From Tillus elongatus (lineage: Eukaryota > Arthropoda > Insecta > Coleoptera > Cleridae): a DNA stretch of 64,000 nt. The notes beneath the pieces are model-generated. The model saw only the letters and a list, made by a program, of their open reading frames with translations. It was not told the DNA's origin and did no database searches. The position numbers and the translations under genes were made by a program. Below are positions 1-15,040 of this stretch, in pieces (positions within the stretch are counted from its first letter, which is position 1; every line of letters starts with the position of its first letter). Location: positions 70,084,891 to 70,148,890 of the forward strand of contig OZ023266.1 in the NCBI GenBank assembly GCA_964006375.1, read 5' to 3'.

Positions 1-1060
<1,060 letters not shown>

Positions 1061-1120
1061 AAATTCAATATCTCCTTAACTAAACCAAGTTTTTCATTTA
1101 CATGTTCTTAAAGCTTCTGT

Positions 1121-2816
1121 CTTCATAAGTTACATGTTCAGTCATTATTTTTATGTCTCTACTTCAACCAGTGGCGTAACTACGAGGGTGTCATTTTTGA
1201 GCAGAAAAAACGGTGCGCCAATGATTTAATTTTTGTTCATTTTTTTCCTAATTTGCGGCACAATATGCCTGACTTTTTTTGTAAAATCAATCGTTTTACA
1301 GGAAGAAAAATTATTAGACTTCATTGAATTATCTGGAAAAAGACAAGTTGGTATTTTCTACCCATGCATTTCAATGAAATGAAATTAATAACATAATCAA
1401 AGTAAAAAACTATGTTCTAACAGAAACTTAAATCAATTAAGGAGCTGCTGAAAATTTTTACCACCAACTTACATTTCTGACAACTTCGAATTACGGAACT
1501 CGCAGAGGCAATTATTTGTACTTTTCTTTATTCCTTCGCATGCTAATTAGATTCTCGCAATTACCTCCATTCTAGTTGAATCTGGTCCTGCATATACCTT
1601 GTCTTTGCAACAACGTAAAAATCAAGAGAGATAACATCAGCGGTTTACGGAGGCCATGCTACTCGTCCTAGTTGCCGTATCCAACGCTCGGGGTAATTCT
1701 GAGTGAATCATTCACGAACTTTTCGTCCAAAATAAACTGGAGGACCATTAAGTTGTTTCCAACTCTAATTACGGATATCATTATTCACGACATTGGCTAT
1801 ATCTACTATATTATTACTAATATAATAAAGATAATTGTCCGCGTTCAGCCAGGCGAACAATGAAGACCACAAAGTGTGGTGTTTATGACGCCCAACAAAG
1901 AGTGACACAAAATTCTTAGTGAAATGATCTTCCCGGGGTTTTGTGGGGACTTTTGTGTACCCAGATGTGTAAATTATGATAATTAAGTACTCCCTTTCTA
2001 GTCAATGAAGCTTCGTCGGTCAATAATATTTCGTGGTAAAACTCTGGAGTCCCCTTAACGGTTATTAAGAGCCACTAACAGAAACTCAATCGTTTTTCAG
2101 CATCACCGTTGTGCAAATTTTGACTTGGTTTTAAATGGAGCGCATTGCTTTTATCTCTACATAAAACGCTCAGTACTTCTAATTTTAACACCTGCAATTG
2201 CTGAGATGCTCTGCGAAAACTCAGCCTATTATTGTCATCGAATTGCACTGAGGATTCATTTCTGTTTCTCACCCTCATGATTTTTCAAAACACATAAACA
2301 AAATTTGCAACGTTAGTCAAAGGAAACTTGCTTTTATGGAGTTTTTCTGTTTGGAGAACGCCTACAACATCACTCCACGACTGATTAAGTACTGCCATCA
2401 CAAAATCATGTTTGCATATATTCTTGGAATAATTATGAAACTAACAATGACAGAAAATAATGTGTATAAAGTATTACATAAAATCAACTGACAGACAGAA
2501 TTTTTAGAAGATCATGACTTGAAAGAAACCCACCAGAACAAAAGTTAACTACAACAATATCATAGGACGCAATGTTATAATACGTGATAAAATGAGATGA
2601 ATTCTAATTAAAAAAAATCGTGTAAAACGATTGATTTTACGCAAAAACCCCGAGACCTTTCACTCGAATATTAACCGCAGATTACTAAAAAATGAACAAA
2701 AAAGTTAACTTATTGGCGTGCCTTCTTTTGTTCCGCAAGGTGACATCACACCCTTGTGGTTACGCCACTGGTTGCAGTAGATAATTAAAAAAAAGTTGAA
2801 CATGTAACTTATTAAG
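1121..2816 (-). mobile_element. Mariner-type element with long TIRs (degenerate)
   Basis: The segment 1121-1305 is repeated in inverted orientation at about 2608-2816. Both arms contain 'ataagttacatgttca', 'ccagtggcgtaac' and 'aaaatcaatcgttttaca'. The roughly 190-bp arms flank a minus-strand transposase relic. The outer boundary is uncertain because similarity fades gradually, and I could not define a target-site duplication. The CAGTGGCGTA stretch inside the arm resembles a hAT terminus, but the coding content is of the mariner/Tc1 type. Confidence 0.65.
1500..2278 (-). pseudogene. Mariner/Tc1-type (DDE) transposase relic
   Basis: Minus-strand translation in several frames gives recognisable pieces of the insect IS630/Tc1/mariner transposase family with an N-terminal DUF4817-like helix-turn-helix. 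Residues from 2278 downward include an 'RASQQLQV' helix and 'LKPSQNLHNGDAEKRLSFC'. Around 2001-2030 is 'LLTDEASLTRKG', which contains the first catalytic aspartate in its usual context. Near 1600-1660 is a degraded 'WPP..ADVISLDFYV', the counterpart of the WPPRSPDLT-LDFYLWG block holding the third acidic residue. Frameshifts and stops separate the blocks, so it is inactive. It sits between the long TIRs of the element above. The family call is fairly secure, while exact exon boundaries are not resolvable. Confidence 0.65.
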
Positions 2817-3268
2817 AGAAAATATGTCACAAAATATCGATAAAATACTTTATTTACTTTAGGAAATATTGAATTTATTAAAATAAAAATATTATACTTC
2901 AACACCCGGTATTTCCGAAACATTTGAGATTTCGATATAAGTTTATTAAGAAAACTCAAAATTATTTTCGCATTTTCTATTGATTCTTAAATTCTCTAAC
3001 GTATAATTTGTGCCACCTATATCAGTGCCACCATATAAAGTTACATATTCCCTAATTTCGTTTTTACGTCAAAAACGCGATTTTGAATTGATGCTCTGAG
3101 AAGTAAATTTTAGTTAGGTAAATTATCTTCTCTTTCAGTATTTACGTTTTTGTTTTTCAGTCATATACACTACTTAGACTTTAGTATAAGTACCTATTAA
3201 TACTAAGCTCATTTAATGTAATTACAATTTTTTGTTGTGGGGACCATTAGCCTCTGTTTCTGCTTGCA
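2817..3268. other. No recognisable feature
   Basis: AT-rich sequence with no ORF of note, no repeat shared with other parts of the window that I can see, and no RNA motif. The short minus-strand frame that ends at 2705 and extends to 2959 spans the TIR arm and is not a plausible gene. Confidence 0.6.
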
Positions 3269-4082
3269 CAGGGCTTTCAATAATTCCCGAACCCCACTTG
3301 ACCGGATTCTGTATCTCTTTTAGTGGAATATGATTTTATGAGTTGGCAGTCAAAAAGTAACCAAAAAAACCACTAGACCAGGGACCCTGAAGTTACTAAG
3401 TCAATTGACAATTGACAGTTCAGTCTATTGGCGCTCAGTTCCCTTTTGACGGTTATTTTGTATGTATAATGTGCATTTTCCAAGTTCGACCAGTGTTTAC
3501 CTTCAAATAATTGTCTATCTGTTGGACAATAAAAATAAACAGTGTTTATCAAAACTTAGCATTTTCATTGCGTTTTTACGTAAGTTAATACTGTAGGTAT
3601 GTTAAGGTTATGTTGTTAGCGAAATTCGACAACGCATGGAGCGAAGCCCTACCAAATCTGTTCGTCGGTAATCTGCCCAAACAGGTACATATTTGTTACA
3701 TGTTACACAATACACATTTCTAAAACCCAAAATTAGAAGTTTAAATAACCAGACCTTAATTTGTTTACGTACATTATAAAATTTTGATATCTATACAAAA
3801 CAAAAGTAATATTTTATTATGTTTTTAATTTATTTTTTAACAATCAATAATAGTAAACCATACATGAACAGACTTGCTGTTAAAAATACTAAATAATAAA
3901 TACATTTAAGACATTTACTGTTTCAACTTATTATAATTTTTATATTTTTTATAAAACCCCAAAGGCAATATGAGACAACACTGGCATCTTGGGGATTTCA
4001 TTAATTCAGGTTGTACAACCGTGTATGCCAGGTTGCCTAACTTAAACGGTCACGTGGGGTTCGGGAATTAATGAAAGCCCTG
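3269..4082. mobile_element. Non-autonomous TIR element (hAT-like MITE)
   Basis: The left end CAGGGCTTTCAATAATTCCC and the right end, read in reverse complement as CAGGGCTTTCATTAATTCCC, form TIRs of about 36 bp that continue into 'GAACCCCAC.TGACCG'. The interior of about 740 bp has no coding capacity. The CAGGG terminus is typical of hAT elements, which make 8-bp target duplications. The flanks here (TGCTTGCA on the left, TACTAGAT on the right) are not duplicated, so the superfamily is an inference. Confidence 0.65.

Positions 4083-7525
<3,443 letters not shown>

Positions 7526-7602
<77 letters not shown>
7526..7602. repeat. (TA)n microsatellite, right flank of a mariner-type element
   Basis: About 77 bases of TA directly after the terminal 'cacagcg' of the element. 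It ends at 'ttgttcggc'. Confidence 0.98.
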
Positions 7603-7606
<4 letters not shown>

Positions 7607-7709
7607 CGGCTATCCTAACGATAGCATTACTAATTTTTAATAAATTGTGGGATAACTGTCGGTTGCAAGATAAAAACCCTGTATTATATTGCTGAGCTTT
7701 TGGAATTGA

Positions 7710-7782
7710 GCGTTGGTGGTTCAGGGGTAAGAACGTGTGCCTGTGAGTCGTGCTGGGTTTGACCCCCCGGGGTTACCCCTTC
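7710..7782 (+). repeat. tRNA-Gly-like sequence (SINE head or tRNA pseudogene)
   Basis: The first 20 bases GCGTTGGTGGTTCAGGGGTA closely resemble the 5' half of eukaryotic tRNA-Gly, with an A box at about 7717-7731. About 27 bases further, CTGGGTTTGACCCCCCGG resembles the T arm and B box. The acceptor stem does not close, and the anticodon arm (around GTGCCTGTGAGTCGTG) is imperfect, so it is not a functional tRNA. It could head a tRNA-derived SINE, because non-tRNA sequence follows and 'gtacaccctgtaataaa' lies downstream. I found no second copy in the window. Confidence 0.5.
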
Positions 7783-8124
7783 ACTTTTTCAGTACACCCT
7801 GTAATAAATTAACATCAACCGAGGTTCTGGCATTGTATTTGAGCAAGTTGAAAATCTACACGTTCCGCCTTTCAGAGGGGGCGTAAAGCCGATGGTTCCG
7901 TATCAACTCGATGTTGGGCACATTAAAGGTCCCTACCCCCATTACAGAAAGGAAGAGGTTAGGCAAAATTTCCCGAAAAATGAGGTGAAACTGCTGCCTG
8001 GCGTCGGTGATTGGCCATAGACGCGGAAATAGAGCGACGTTAAGGTTAAAAAAAAGCTTTTGGAATTATTAAAATTATTAAAATAAATACTGACATACAA
8101 AGCGCGTTTTAAAATTGAACTTGA

Positions 8125-8243
8125 AATCACCCCAACACATTTTAAAAGACCTGGCGATCGTTTCACTAACCAAGTTAGCGTTATCAGAGGATGATTAATT
8201 CTTTTTTTCGTCAGGTCTTTTAAAATGTGTTGTGGTGATTTGG
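8125..8243. repeat. Inverted repeat (32-bp arms) upstream of the Penelope-like ORF
   Basis: The arms 8125-8156 and 8212-8243 are near-perfect reverse complements built around 'aacacattttaaaagacct'. They are separated by about 55 bases. This could be the fold-back terminal part of the Penelope-like element that follows. Confidence 0.8.
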
Positions 8244-8290
8244 GTTATCCAGGTGTGCTTATCATTGCTCATCGCAGGTTCCAATCTTCA

Positions 8291-8386
8291 CTTCGCTCGC
8301 TATCTTATGATTAGGTGTATTAACAAATATTCTGATGAGGCCAGTAGTTAGCTATGATAATACACCTAATCATAAGATAGCGAGCA
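8291..8386. repeat. Snap-back inverted repeat duplicating the start of the Penelope-like ORF
   Basis: The arm at about 8291-8322 is the reverse complement of about 8357-8386 (key block 'taatacacctaatcataa'). The right arm encodes the 'NTPNHKIAS' region of the reverse transcriptase. The left arm is therefore an inverted copy of RT coding sequence placed just upstream. Confidence 0.85.
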
Positions 8387-9690
8387 AACTGGTTTCACTT
8401 AAAGAATACAATTACATTCCAAAATATTCAGTTAATAATTTTTATGAACTTGGACAACAATTAAATAACTTAATTATTTCTACAAATAGTAAATTAGTCT
8501 CGTTTCATGTTTGTAGCATGTATTCCAAGATACCCCCTAGAGAATGTTTACCTCTATTAGATAATGTTTTAATAGAAAATAATGTAAATGTAATAAAAAT
8601 ACAAGAAATAATGAATCTTTTTAATGAATGTATAAAACTAAACTATTTTAAATTTAATGATAAAATTTATATGCAAAATAAAGGCCTACCTATAGGTAGT
8701 CAGTTGTCACCTTTATTAGCCAACATATTTATGGAAAACTTATAAAACCTAATTTTAACATCAGAACTTTCGCATAATATTGTATTTTGGTACAGATACG
8801 TAGATGATATTTTAGCATGTTTTTAAGGTAGCCATACAGAATTAAATGAATTTTTAATTTTTTTAATAACCTTCAAACTAATATTAAGTTTACTTTAGAA
8901 GAAGAAGCTAACAGTTGTATAAATTTTTTAGACTTAACGATTAGAAAGTTAGAAAATAATTCATTTGACTTTTCAATATATAGGAAACCAACTTACACTG
9001 ACACCACCATACAATACGATTCATGTCACCCTTTTTCACAAAAGCCGTCAGCCTGTCATTCTATGATACATCGTGCATTTTCAATACCTATGTCACAAAA
9101 CAATTTTGAAAAAGAAATTTCAATAATTAAGCAAACAGGATTTAATAATGGTTACTCTGTCAAAATAATAGATAAAATGATCGAGACAAAAGAATACAAA
9201 TTAGCGATTAATTTAATGTATTCAAATATTAGAGACAAAAAAGACAACAGGTACGTTTCGATAACTTATTTTGGTACCATTTTAGAAAACATTTCAAAAA
9301 TTTTAAATACCTGTACAAATACAAAGGTAGCTTTTAAATCGTACAACACGACGCGTGATTTGTTATTTAACGCGAAAGAAAAATCTTGTTTCTTGACAAA
9401 ATCTGGAGTTTATAAATTAGCTTGTACACATTGTAATGCAATCTACATAAACCAAACCTCTAGAAATTTTAACACCCGATACAAGGAACATATTTCTGCA
9501 TTTATAAATAACCACGCTGACAAATCTACATTTGCAAAACATATTATTGATACCGAACATAAACCTACAGTAAATAACCGCATATAATCACAACATTCTT
9601 GTATTGACAAACGTAAACTAGACTTTTTTAAGCTTTGTAAGTCAAAAAGCACACACACGACAATAGCTACCTTGTTTTAAATGAGCAAAC
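8335..9690 (+). pseudogene. Penelope-like element ORF: reverse transcriptase + GIY-YIG endonuclease (broken)
   Basis: This is a Penelope-like retrotransposon polyprotein, which combines reverse transcription with a GIY-YIG nuclease that nicks the target. The first frame (8335-8745) starts inside the RT ('RPVVSYDNTPNHKIASKL') and includes 'VCSMYSKIP' and 'NKGLPIGSQLSPLLANIFME', so the true N-terminus is missing. In-frame stops lie at 8743-8745 and soon after 'YRYVDDILACF', whose catalytic YVDD is at 8798-8809. A frameshift near 8866 leads into 'CINFLDLTIRK', 'YRKPTYTDTT' and then the C-terminal frame 9063-9587. That frame holds the GIY-YIG block 'GVYKLACTHCNAIYINQTSR' with Asn where Gly is usual in YIGQT. 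A stop at 9585-9587 precedes residual homology to about 9690. The element is inactive. Confidence 0.92.
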
Positions 9691-10184
9691 TGATTTAATG
9701 AATTCCCTTTTCTTGGATATTCTTCTTTCTAATTAAATAAGTCAAAGAAATTAAATTGAACTATTCTTTCAAGAAAGTTGCAATAAGATAATGAGTTGAT
9801 GTATGTCGATACTTTAGTTGTATAGAGACTGCTTTATTACTGTTATTATTTGGTTATTTTATTGTTATAACTGTTATTATAGTTATTATACACTAGTTCT
9901 ATTTTTATGTTAAATATTGACATAAATCACGTAGGCATTTTGAAAGCCTCATACGTCATCTGTGTTTCATTTTATTTTATTTTAAATTTGATGAATTTTT
10001 TGATCAAAACATCATATCATAACATAGCAACAGATCTTTATTTGTAGTTGTCATGATTTCGTACTAATTCAATTTTAATCTGTCTGAGAATGCAGTCAAG
10101 CAGCAAAACTAGTCACAGAAACGTTGAACAACATCGGAGAACATCTAACCCAACAGTGAAGCCAGAGAAGTACTCTCCAAGTCT
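9691..10184. other. Probable 3' flank of the Penelope-like element
   Basis: AT-rich sequence without ORFs. The part near 10080-10185 (a run with 'agtcacagaaacgttgaac') could be the 3' untranslated part of the element, but I cannot find a second terminal repeat to prove it. Family A begins just after, at about 10200. Confidence 0.4.
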
Positions 10185-11470
10185 GTATATACGATGAACG
10201 ACATTTCCTTACAAACATGCATTATAATTTAATGGAAAGCACAAAAATGCAAAAACATAGGGGGGAGGTGCTGTATTAAAAAACTACAGCGTATATCACC
10301 AACGACTTATGGGCCACCCTGTAATTGTCAAAACAGGTTTATAAGATACAGCTTGAGACACCCTATAATTAACGTATACACCTTGTCAAGTAGAAATGTC
10401 AAAATTTGCTGTTGTAATTTAAGATTGAATTTTATCTCATAATCAGACCGTAGATGAAGAAGAAAATACCAAAATAGGGGTTGAAAGACGGAAAGTTAGT
10501 GGAAGTATTGGTGAAAAGGGAATATACTTAGGAAGCTGAAATTTTAAGAAAATTGATAGTGACAGTTCCAGAGAACTCTAGGCAATTAATTAGACATGTC
10601 TGTAACAAAATTGTGTTCATTGCATATACAAGCAATAGCTTACTTGTACGACACATTGTACCATTGTAGACAAAATATACTATACTATACTATACCTTCT
10701 TCTCATATATTTTATAATAACGGATATATTGAGCTTTTGAGCTTTGCCAAAGAAATGCGTCACCCTGTATATGTGTAAACAGACAAAAACTGAAACTGAC
10801 CCCGTATATGGGTTTTAGCGGTTCTAGTTGACGCTCATTTGAAGAAATCTCTTTAAAGTCAGAAGTGGCTTCTTAAAAACGAATTTTTTCTACGAAAATT
10901 TGCTAAAATATAGACTAGTAAACCATAAACTCCATAGCGGAATTTACTGCCGAAGCATCAAAAAGAGGGTTTAATGAAATGTATTTTTTATTTTAGTAAA
11001 ATGAAGGACAATGATGGTTGCAGCTGAAACTTAAGGCTTTGTGAAACACACTTATTACGAATTTTTTTCCACATAAGCCGTATTTGCTTCAAATTCGTTG
11101 GCTAAGAGTTACAATTGTTGACGTTTCAAATCGGTACCTTGACATTTCAAAAAGAAAAATTATCAAAATTTCAAAATATTTTTTCTGCTACTTCTTGCTC
11201 AAAAAAAAAACTTAACCGTTGTATGTAATACTACATTGGTTTAGCTAATCATACAAAATATTTTGTTCTTGTGCTTTCCTCTGATCACCAGTGGCACCTA
11301 AAATTGTTTTTTAAATGCCTGTAACTTTTTTTTTCTTTTCACTTAGAGATCTGACGTTTCGTGTGGGCTAAGCTCGATAGTAGAAATGTATATGTGAAAT
11401 TTGGTTGTCATAGCATCGTTTTACGAAAAATTCACTAAAATAAGGTGGTTTCCATGAAAAGAATTTATGG
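10185..11470 (+). repeat. Family A repeat, long copy
   Basis: It aligns by eye, in the same order, with 54055-55190. The shared blocks run from 'acttatgggccaccctgta', through 'cgtcaccctgtatatgtg' and 'gcgctcatttgaagaaat'-like modules, to 'cctctgatcaccagtggcac' and the closing 'tacgaaaattc' block. About 300 bases near 10390-10690 are not shared and may be an insertion. The frame at 10596-10778 is not a gene. Confidence 0.75.
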
Positions 11471-11569
11471 CGTGATTATTCTAAAACAAATGGTGGCGGC
11501 AATCAACTTTTTATGCAAAATGTATATATTCTTAAAATGAAATCAAAGTGTTCAAAGATTTAGAATATA

Positions 11570-11571
<2 letters not shown>

Positions 11572-11648
<77 letters not shown>
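11572..11648. repeat. (TA)n microsatellite
   Basis: About 77 bases of TA located just before the 418-bp tandem repeat pair. Confidence 0.98.
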
Positions 11649-11650
<2 letters not shown>

Positions 11651-11680
11651 CTTTTACTTAATTTATTCTATACTTTTTGT

Positions 11681-12510
11681 GCGAACTGTATAACTAGTAG
11701 AGTGTTTGGGTGTAGGTGGTACGTTATGGCGAGGGCATTTCCATAACCATTTTCTTTTTATTTTAGTTTAATTTTGGTACGTGTCAAAGTCATTATAAAG
11801 TCAATATTTGTACGGAATCTTATCAAACCAGCTTCTTTTTTCCGAAGATTCTAAACTTGCATATTTTTGGGCCTTTTCGTAATTTAAAAGATTTAATGAA
11901 AATTTGCCGCCATACCCCATTTACTGAGTCCAAAATTTTTAGAAAGATTTACTTTCAGGCCATGACAGCTTTACTTATAAAGCAAATCTGTAAGGTTTTA
12001 TTTATTTTAAATTTTTATTAACGTTTTCACCAGCCGTTTCAAAACGGATAATATTTTAGCAAAAATTTATTACCATAACATAGTTGTATACTTTTGGCGC
12101 GAACTCTATAACTAGTAGTGAGGGTTTAGGTACAGCAAGTACCTTATGGCGAGAGCAATTTCATAAGCAATTTCATAAGCATTTTCTTTTAATTTTAATT
12201 TGATTTTGATACGTGTCAAAGTCATTATAAGGGAATTTTATTAAACCAGATTCTTTTTTTCCGAATACTATAGTCTTTTAAAACTCATATTTTTGAGCCT
12301 TTTCGTAATTTAAAATATTTTATGAAAATTAGCCGCCATTTACTAAGTCCATAATTTTTAGACAGATTTACTTGCTGGCCACGACAGCTTTACTTGTAAG
12401 GCAAATCCGTAAGGTTTTATTTATTTTCAATTTTTATTAACTTTTCAACCAGCAGTCTTAAAACGGATAACATTTTAGCAAAAATTTTTTACCATAACAC
12501 AGTTGTAACA
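11681..12510. repeat. Tandem direct repeat, two units of ~418 bp
   Basis: Unit 1 starts at 11681 with 'gcgaactgtataactagtag' and unit 2 starts at 12099 with 'gcgaactctataactagtag'. Both run through 'acgtgtcaaagtcattata', 'gccttttcgtaatttaaaa', 'atgacagctttact'-type and 'accataacatagttgta'-type blocks. The second unit contains 'cagcaagtaccttatgg', reminiscent of the family A head motif. The units have diverged visibly, so this is an old duplication. Confidence 0.85.
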
Positions 12511-13103
12511 TCGGAACATCTTTCCTTCTATTTTTTTAAACACAGCAAAATCTTTTAAGACTGACTGCAATGAGCTTTTAATCAGATAAACAAATAGAAG
12601 CTTTACCAATTCAAAACAAACCAACTACAAATATTTGAAATGACTTCCGTTTTACAGAGAAGATAATTATCTCGTCATTAACAAACGGATCAAAGCAATA
12701 TACTCTGCCATAACTTAGCATCAATCTTGGCGGTATGTTCTCCGCCATCTAAGTCTGCTTCTTCGGCAGTAGGGTGATGCGTTAGGAAACTGAAATTCTG
12801 ACATAATTGCTTCAAATTTCGTGTAATTAGCATGGTTTGCATAGCGCTGCAAATTAGACTTTTGGGCTTCCTTAATGAGTATTTAACTTTCGCTAAACAC
12901 ACAGCTTGGCCCGGACCGTTTCATGACTGACGCGGCTGGAAAACACCTCTAAACAGGAACTGGAAGTTGCTCTTTCTCTTGGCATAATTAATGTAACCTG
13001 TCAAAAAGTTAAATTGCTCTTATTGCTGATTGCGTGTGCGTGGGTCGAAATGCTAATACCTCACTGCATTATTTGTTTTAATAACTTAAGACCTAACCTA
13101 TTC
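12511..13103. other. No recognisable feature
   Basis: The minus-strand frame at 12690-12902 (70 codons) has no recognisable domain, and there is no ribosomal or RNA motif. I see nothing else in this stretch. Confidence 0.5.
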
Positions 13104-13553
13104 TGTGACGTATCACATTAATTAATTAATTAAAAAAATAATAATATATAACTAAAAAACGCAAGACATCAATTCTTAATACAATAGAGTATTATGCACA
13201 ATTAACACAAAGAAGTACTCAATAAGCAGCTTTACGAACAAACGAATCAAATCTAAGTATCAAAAAATTATAACGAGCAAAGGACACCTGACTGTAGAGA
13301 CGAAACGTAAACAACAATCAACACCGCGACAACGAAAAAGCTATAAATAGGCAGATTTCCATTACTGCATCGTTCATTTGCTTGTCACAGTTTATATAAG
13401 CACTTGATGTTGATATGACATTACTATATCACATTAACCTTTATATTGTTTATTAGATATATTTTATTATATTAATTACAAATGTTCCAAGTGTATTTTT
13501 CAAAGTCAAATATATAGTTAAAAAAAAGTAATTCGGTTAACCAGAAAGATAAC
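13104..13553 (+). repeat. Solo LTR-like sequence of a 17.6/gypsy-group retrotransposon
   Basis: The left end TGTGACGTATCACATTA resembles the AGTGACATATTCACATA-type LTR start of the 17.6/297 group, as I recall it. A TATA-like 'ctataaatag' is at 13341-13350. The block ends directly before TGGCGCAGTCG (13554-13564), which is the serine-tRNA primer-binding site used by that group. No gag or pol follows, so only the 5' LTR and leader remain. The assignment rests on these three short signals. Confidence 0.5.
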
Positions 13554-13571
13554 TGGCGCAGTCGTTAATGT
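13554..13571 (+). promoter_or_regulatory. Primer-binding site (tRNA-Ser type) next to the LTR
   Basis: TGGCGCAGTCG immediately follows the presumed LTR end. In the 17.6/297 group this site primes minus-strand DNA synthesis. A short threefold repeat of 'agagccaaac'-like units follows at about 13626-13660. Confidence 0.5.
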
Positions 13572-13687
13572 TTAGCCGGGAACCAAAATCAGATCTATTC
13601 CGTGTGTTTTGTCACTAAACAGCAAAAACAGAGCCAAACAGAGCCAAACATAGCCAAGCAAAGTATATTCAGTCAATACGAGTAACA

Positions 13688-14800
13688 AAACTCGGGACGC
13701 AGCAAGTGCGTTATGGTAGTGAATTTTCTTAAATATGTTTTTATTGCAAATATGTCTGTTTTCTTTTTATTTAAGAAAGCAGGCATCAATTTTGGTTACC
13801 AGTATAACATATATGGTAAAAACAATGTGCCATGTTTCATAAAAATAACTTTATTGTGTGAAAATGTACAAAAATTTCCAAAAGTAAACTTAAAGTGTTC
13901 CCACAAAAACTCGTTTCTTGGTCAACCTTATAGGTTAATAGCAAATTGGGCTATTCAAATATGAAGCATTTGATCAAAATTCGCTACCATAACGCACTTG
14001 CTGCATCCAGAATTTCTTTTCTTACAAACAACATTATATTTCGATGGAAAATGCAAAAATTCAATAACATAAGACGTGTTTGATTAAAAAAATAAGAAAA
14101 TTTGTATCACCAACGACTTATGGGCCACCTATGATTGTAGAAATATTTTTTTAAGATGTAGCTCAAGACACCCTATAATTAATATATAAAAAAAATTTCA
14201 TATCTTGTATAATAACGGATATATTGAGTTTTATTGATTTTTTACGAAAATTCGACAAAAATTATATACCATTAAACGATAAACTCTATAGCTAAGGCTA
14301 CTGCTAAGCATCAGAGAAAGGGTCTATTTTAAATGAATTTTCTGGAAACATTTTAGTAAAATGAAGGAAAATGACGGTTGAAACTAAGACTTCAAGGTTT
14401 GTAAAACATTCTTCTTGAGACATTTTCTTTCCAAATGTTGCCACTTTTTGACGTTTTAAATCACAATTTTGACATTTTGAGGAAAATCCCAATAAATTTT
14501 TATTTAAATGCCTATAACTTTTTTGTCTTTTAATCTACATAGCTAAATTTTTGTAGGTAGCTTACGTATAATGATATAAGCCCGCGTACCAAATTTGGTT
14601 GCCCTTACTTTGTTAATTTTAGAGATATAAATTTTTTACAATTTTTTTCGAAAGAAAACTCAAAATTTTCCTGGAAAACCTGGGCCGATTTTCCTGGCTA
14701 ACGAACTTATCCAAGCCATTTGTAAAAGGAAGGTACTCAGCAAATTTAATCAAAAGCAGCCCATAATTTTTTGAGTTATCGGTGTGATACATATATATAA

Positions 14801-14894
<94 letters not shown>

Positions 14895-15040
14895 ATATAA
14901 AAATTGAAACCGACCCCGGATATGTGTTGTTGGGGGCCTATTGAGCGCTCATTTGAAGAAATTTTTTCAAAATTCAAAAGTCGGGATCTCCTCATTAGTG
15001 AATTTTTTTTTAAGAAAATTCACTAATATAGTGGGTTTTT
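13688..15040 (+). repeat. Family A repeat, long copy with internal inverted head motifs
   Basis: The head motif at 13691-13715 (GGACGCAGCAAGTGCGTTAT, then GGTAGTGAATTTTC) recurs inverted at about 13983-14020, enclosing about 330 bp. The rest continues through modules shared with 10185 and 54055, a TA array at 14806-14891 and a tail. It ends in a hairpin at about 14993-15025, formed by ATTAGTGAATTTT and AAAATTCACTAAT. Frames within it (13713-13964, 14304-14492) are not genes. Confidence 0.85.
14806..14891. repeat. (TA)n microsatellite inside family A
   Basis: About 86 bases of TA between the conserved 'gagttatcggtgtgatac' block and 'aaacatataaaaattgaaac'. The same two blocks flank the arrays at 19376 and 21723. 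Confidence 0.98.

Noticed and set aside
1169..2770. CAGTGGCGTA ends taken as hAT termini.
   Set aside because: The inverted similarity continues well outside this motif, no 8-bp duplication is present, and the enclosed transposase is mariner/Tc1-type.
8125..8243. A CTGACGA...GAAAC...GGTC pattern on the minus strand that looks like a hammerhead ribozyme in the Penelope-like element.
   Set aside because: Stem I is separated from the core by three extra bases, stem II does not form, and the pattern is explained by the simple inverted repeat.
12690..12902. A 70-codon minus-strand ORF with mixed composition.
   Set aside because: No recognisable family, no codon signal that can be judged, and it lies in decayed repeat DNA.
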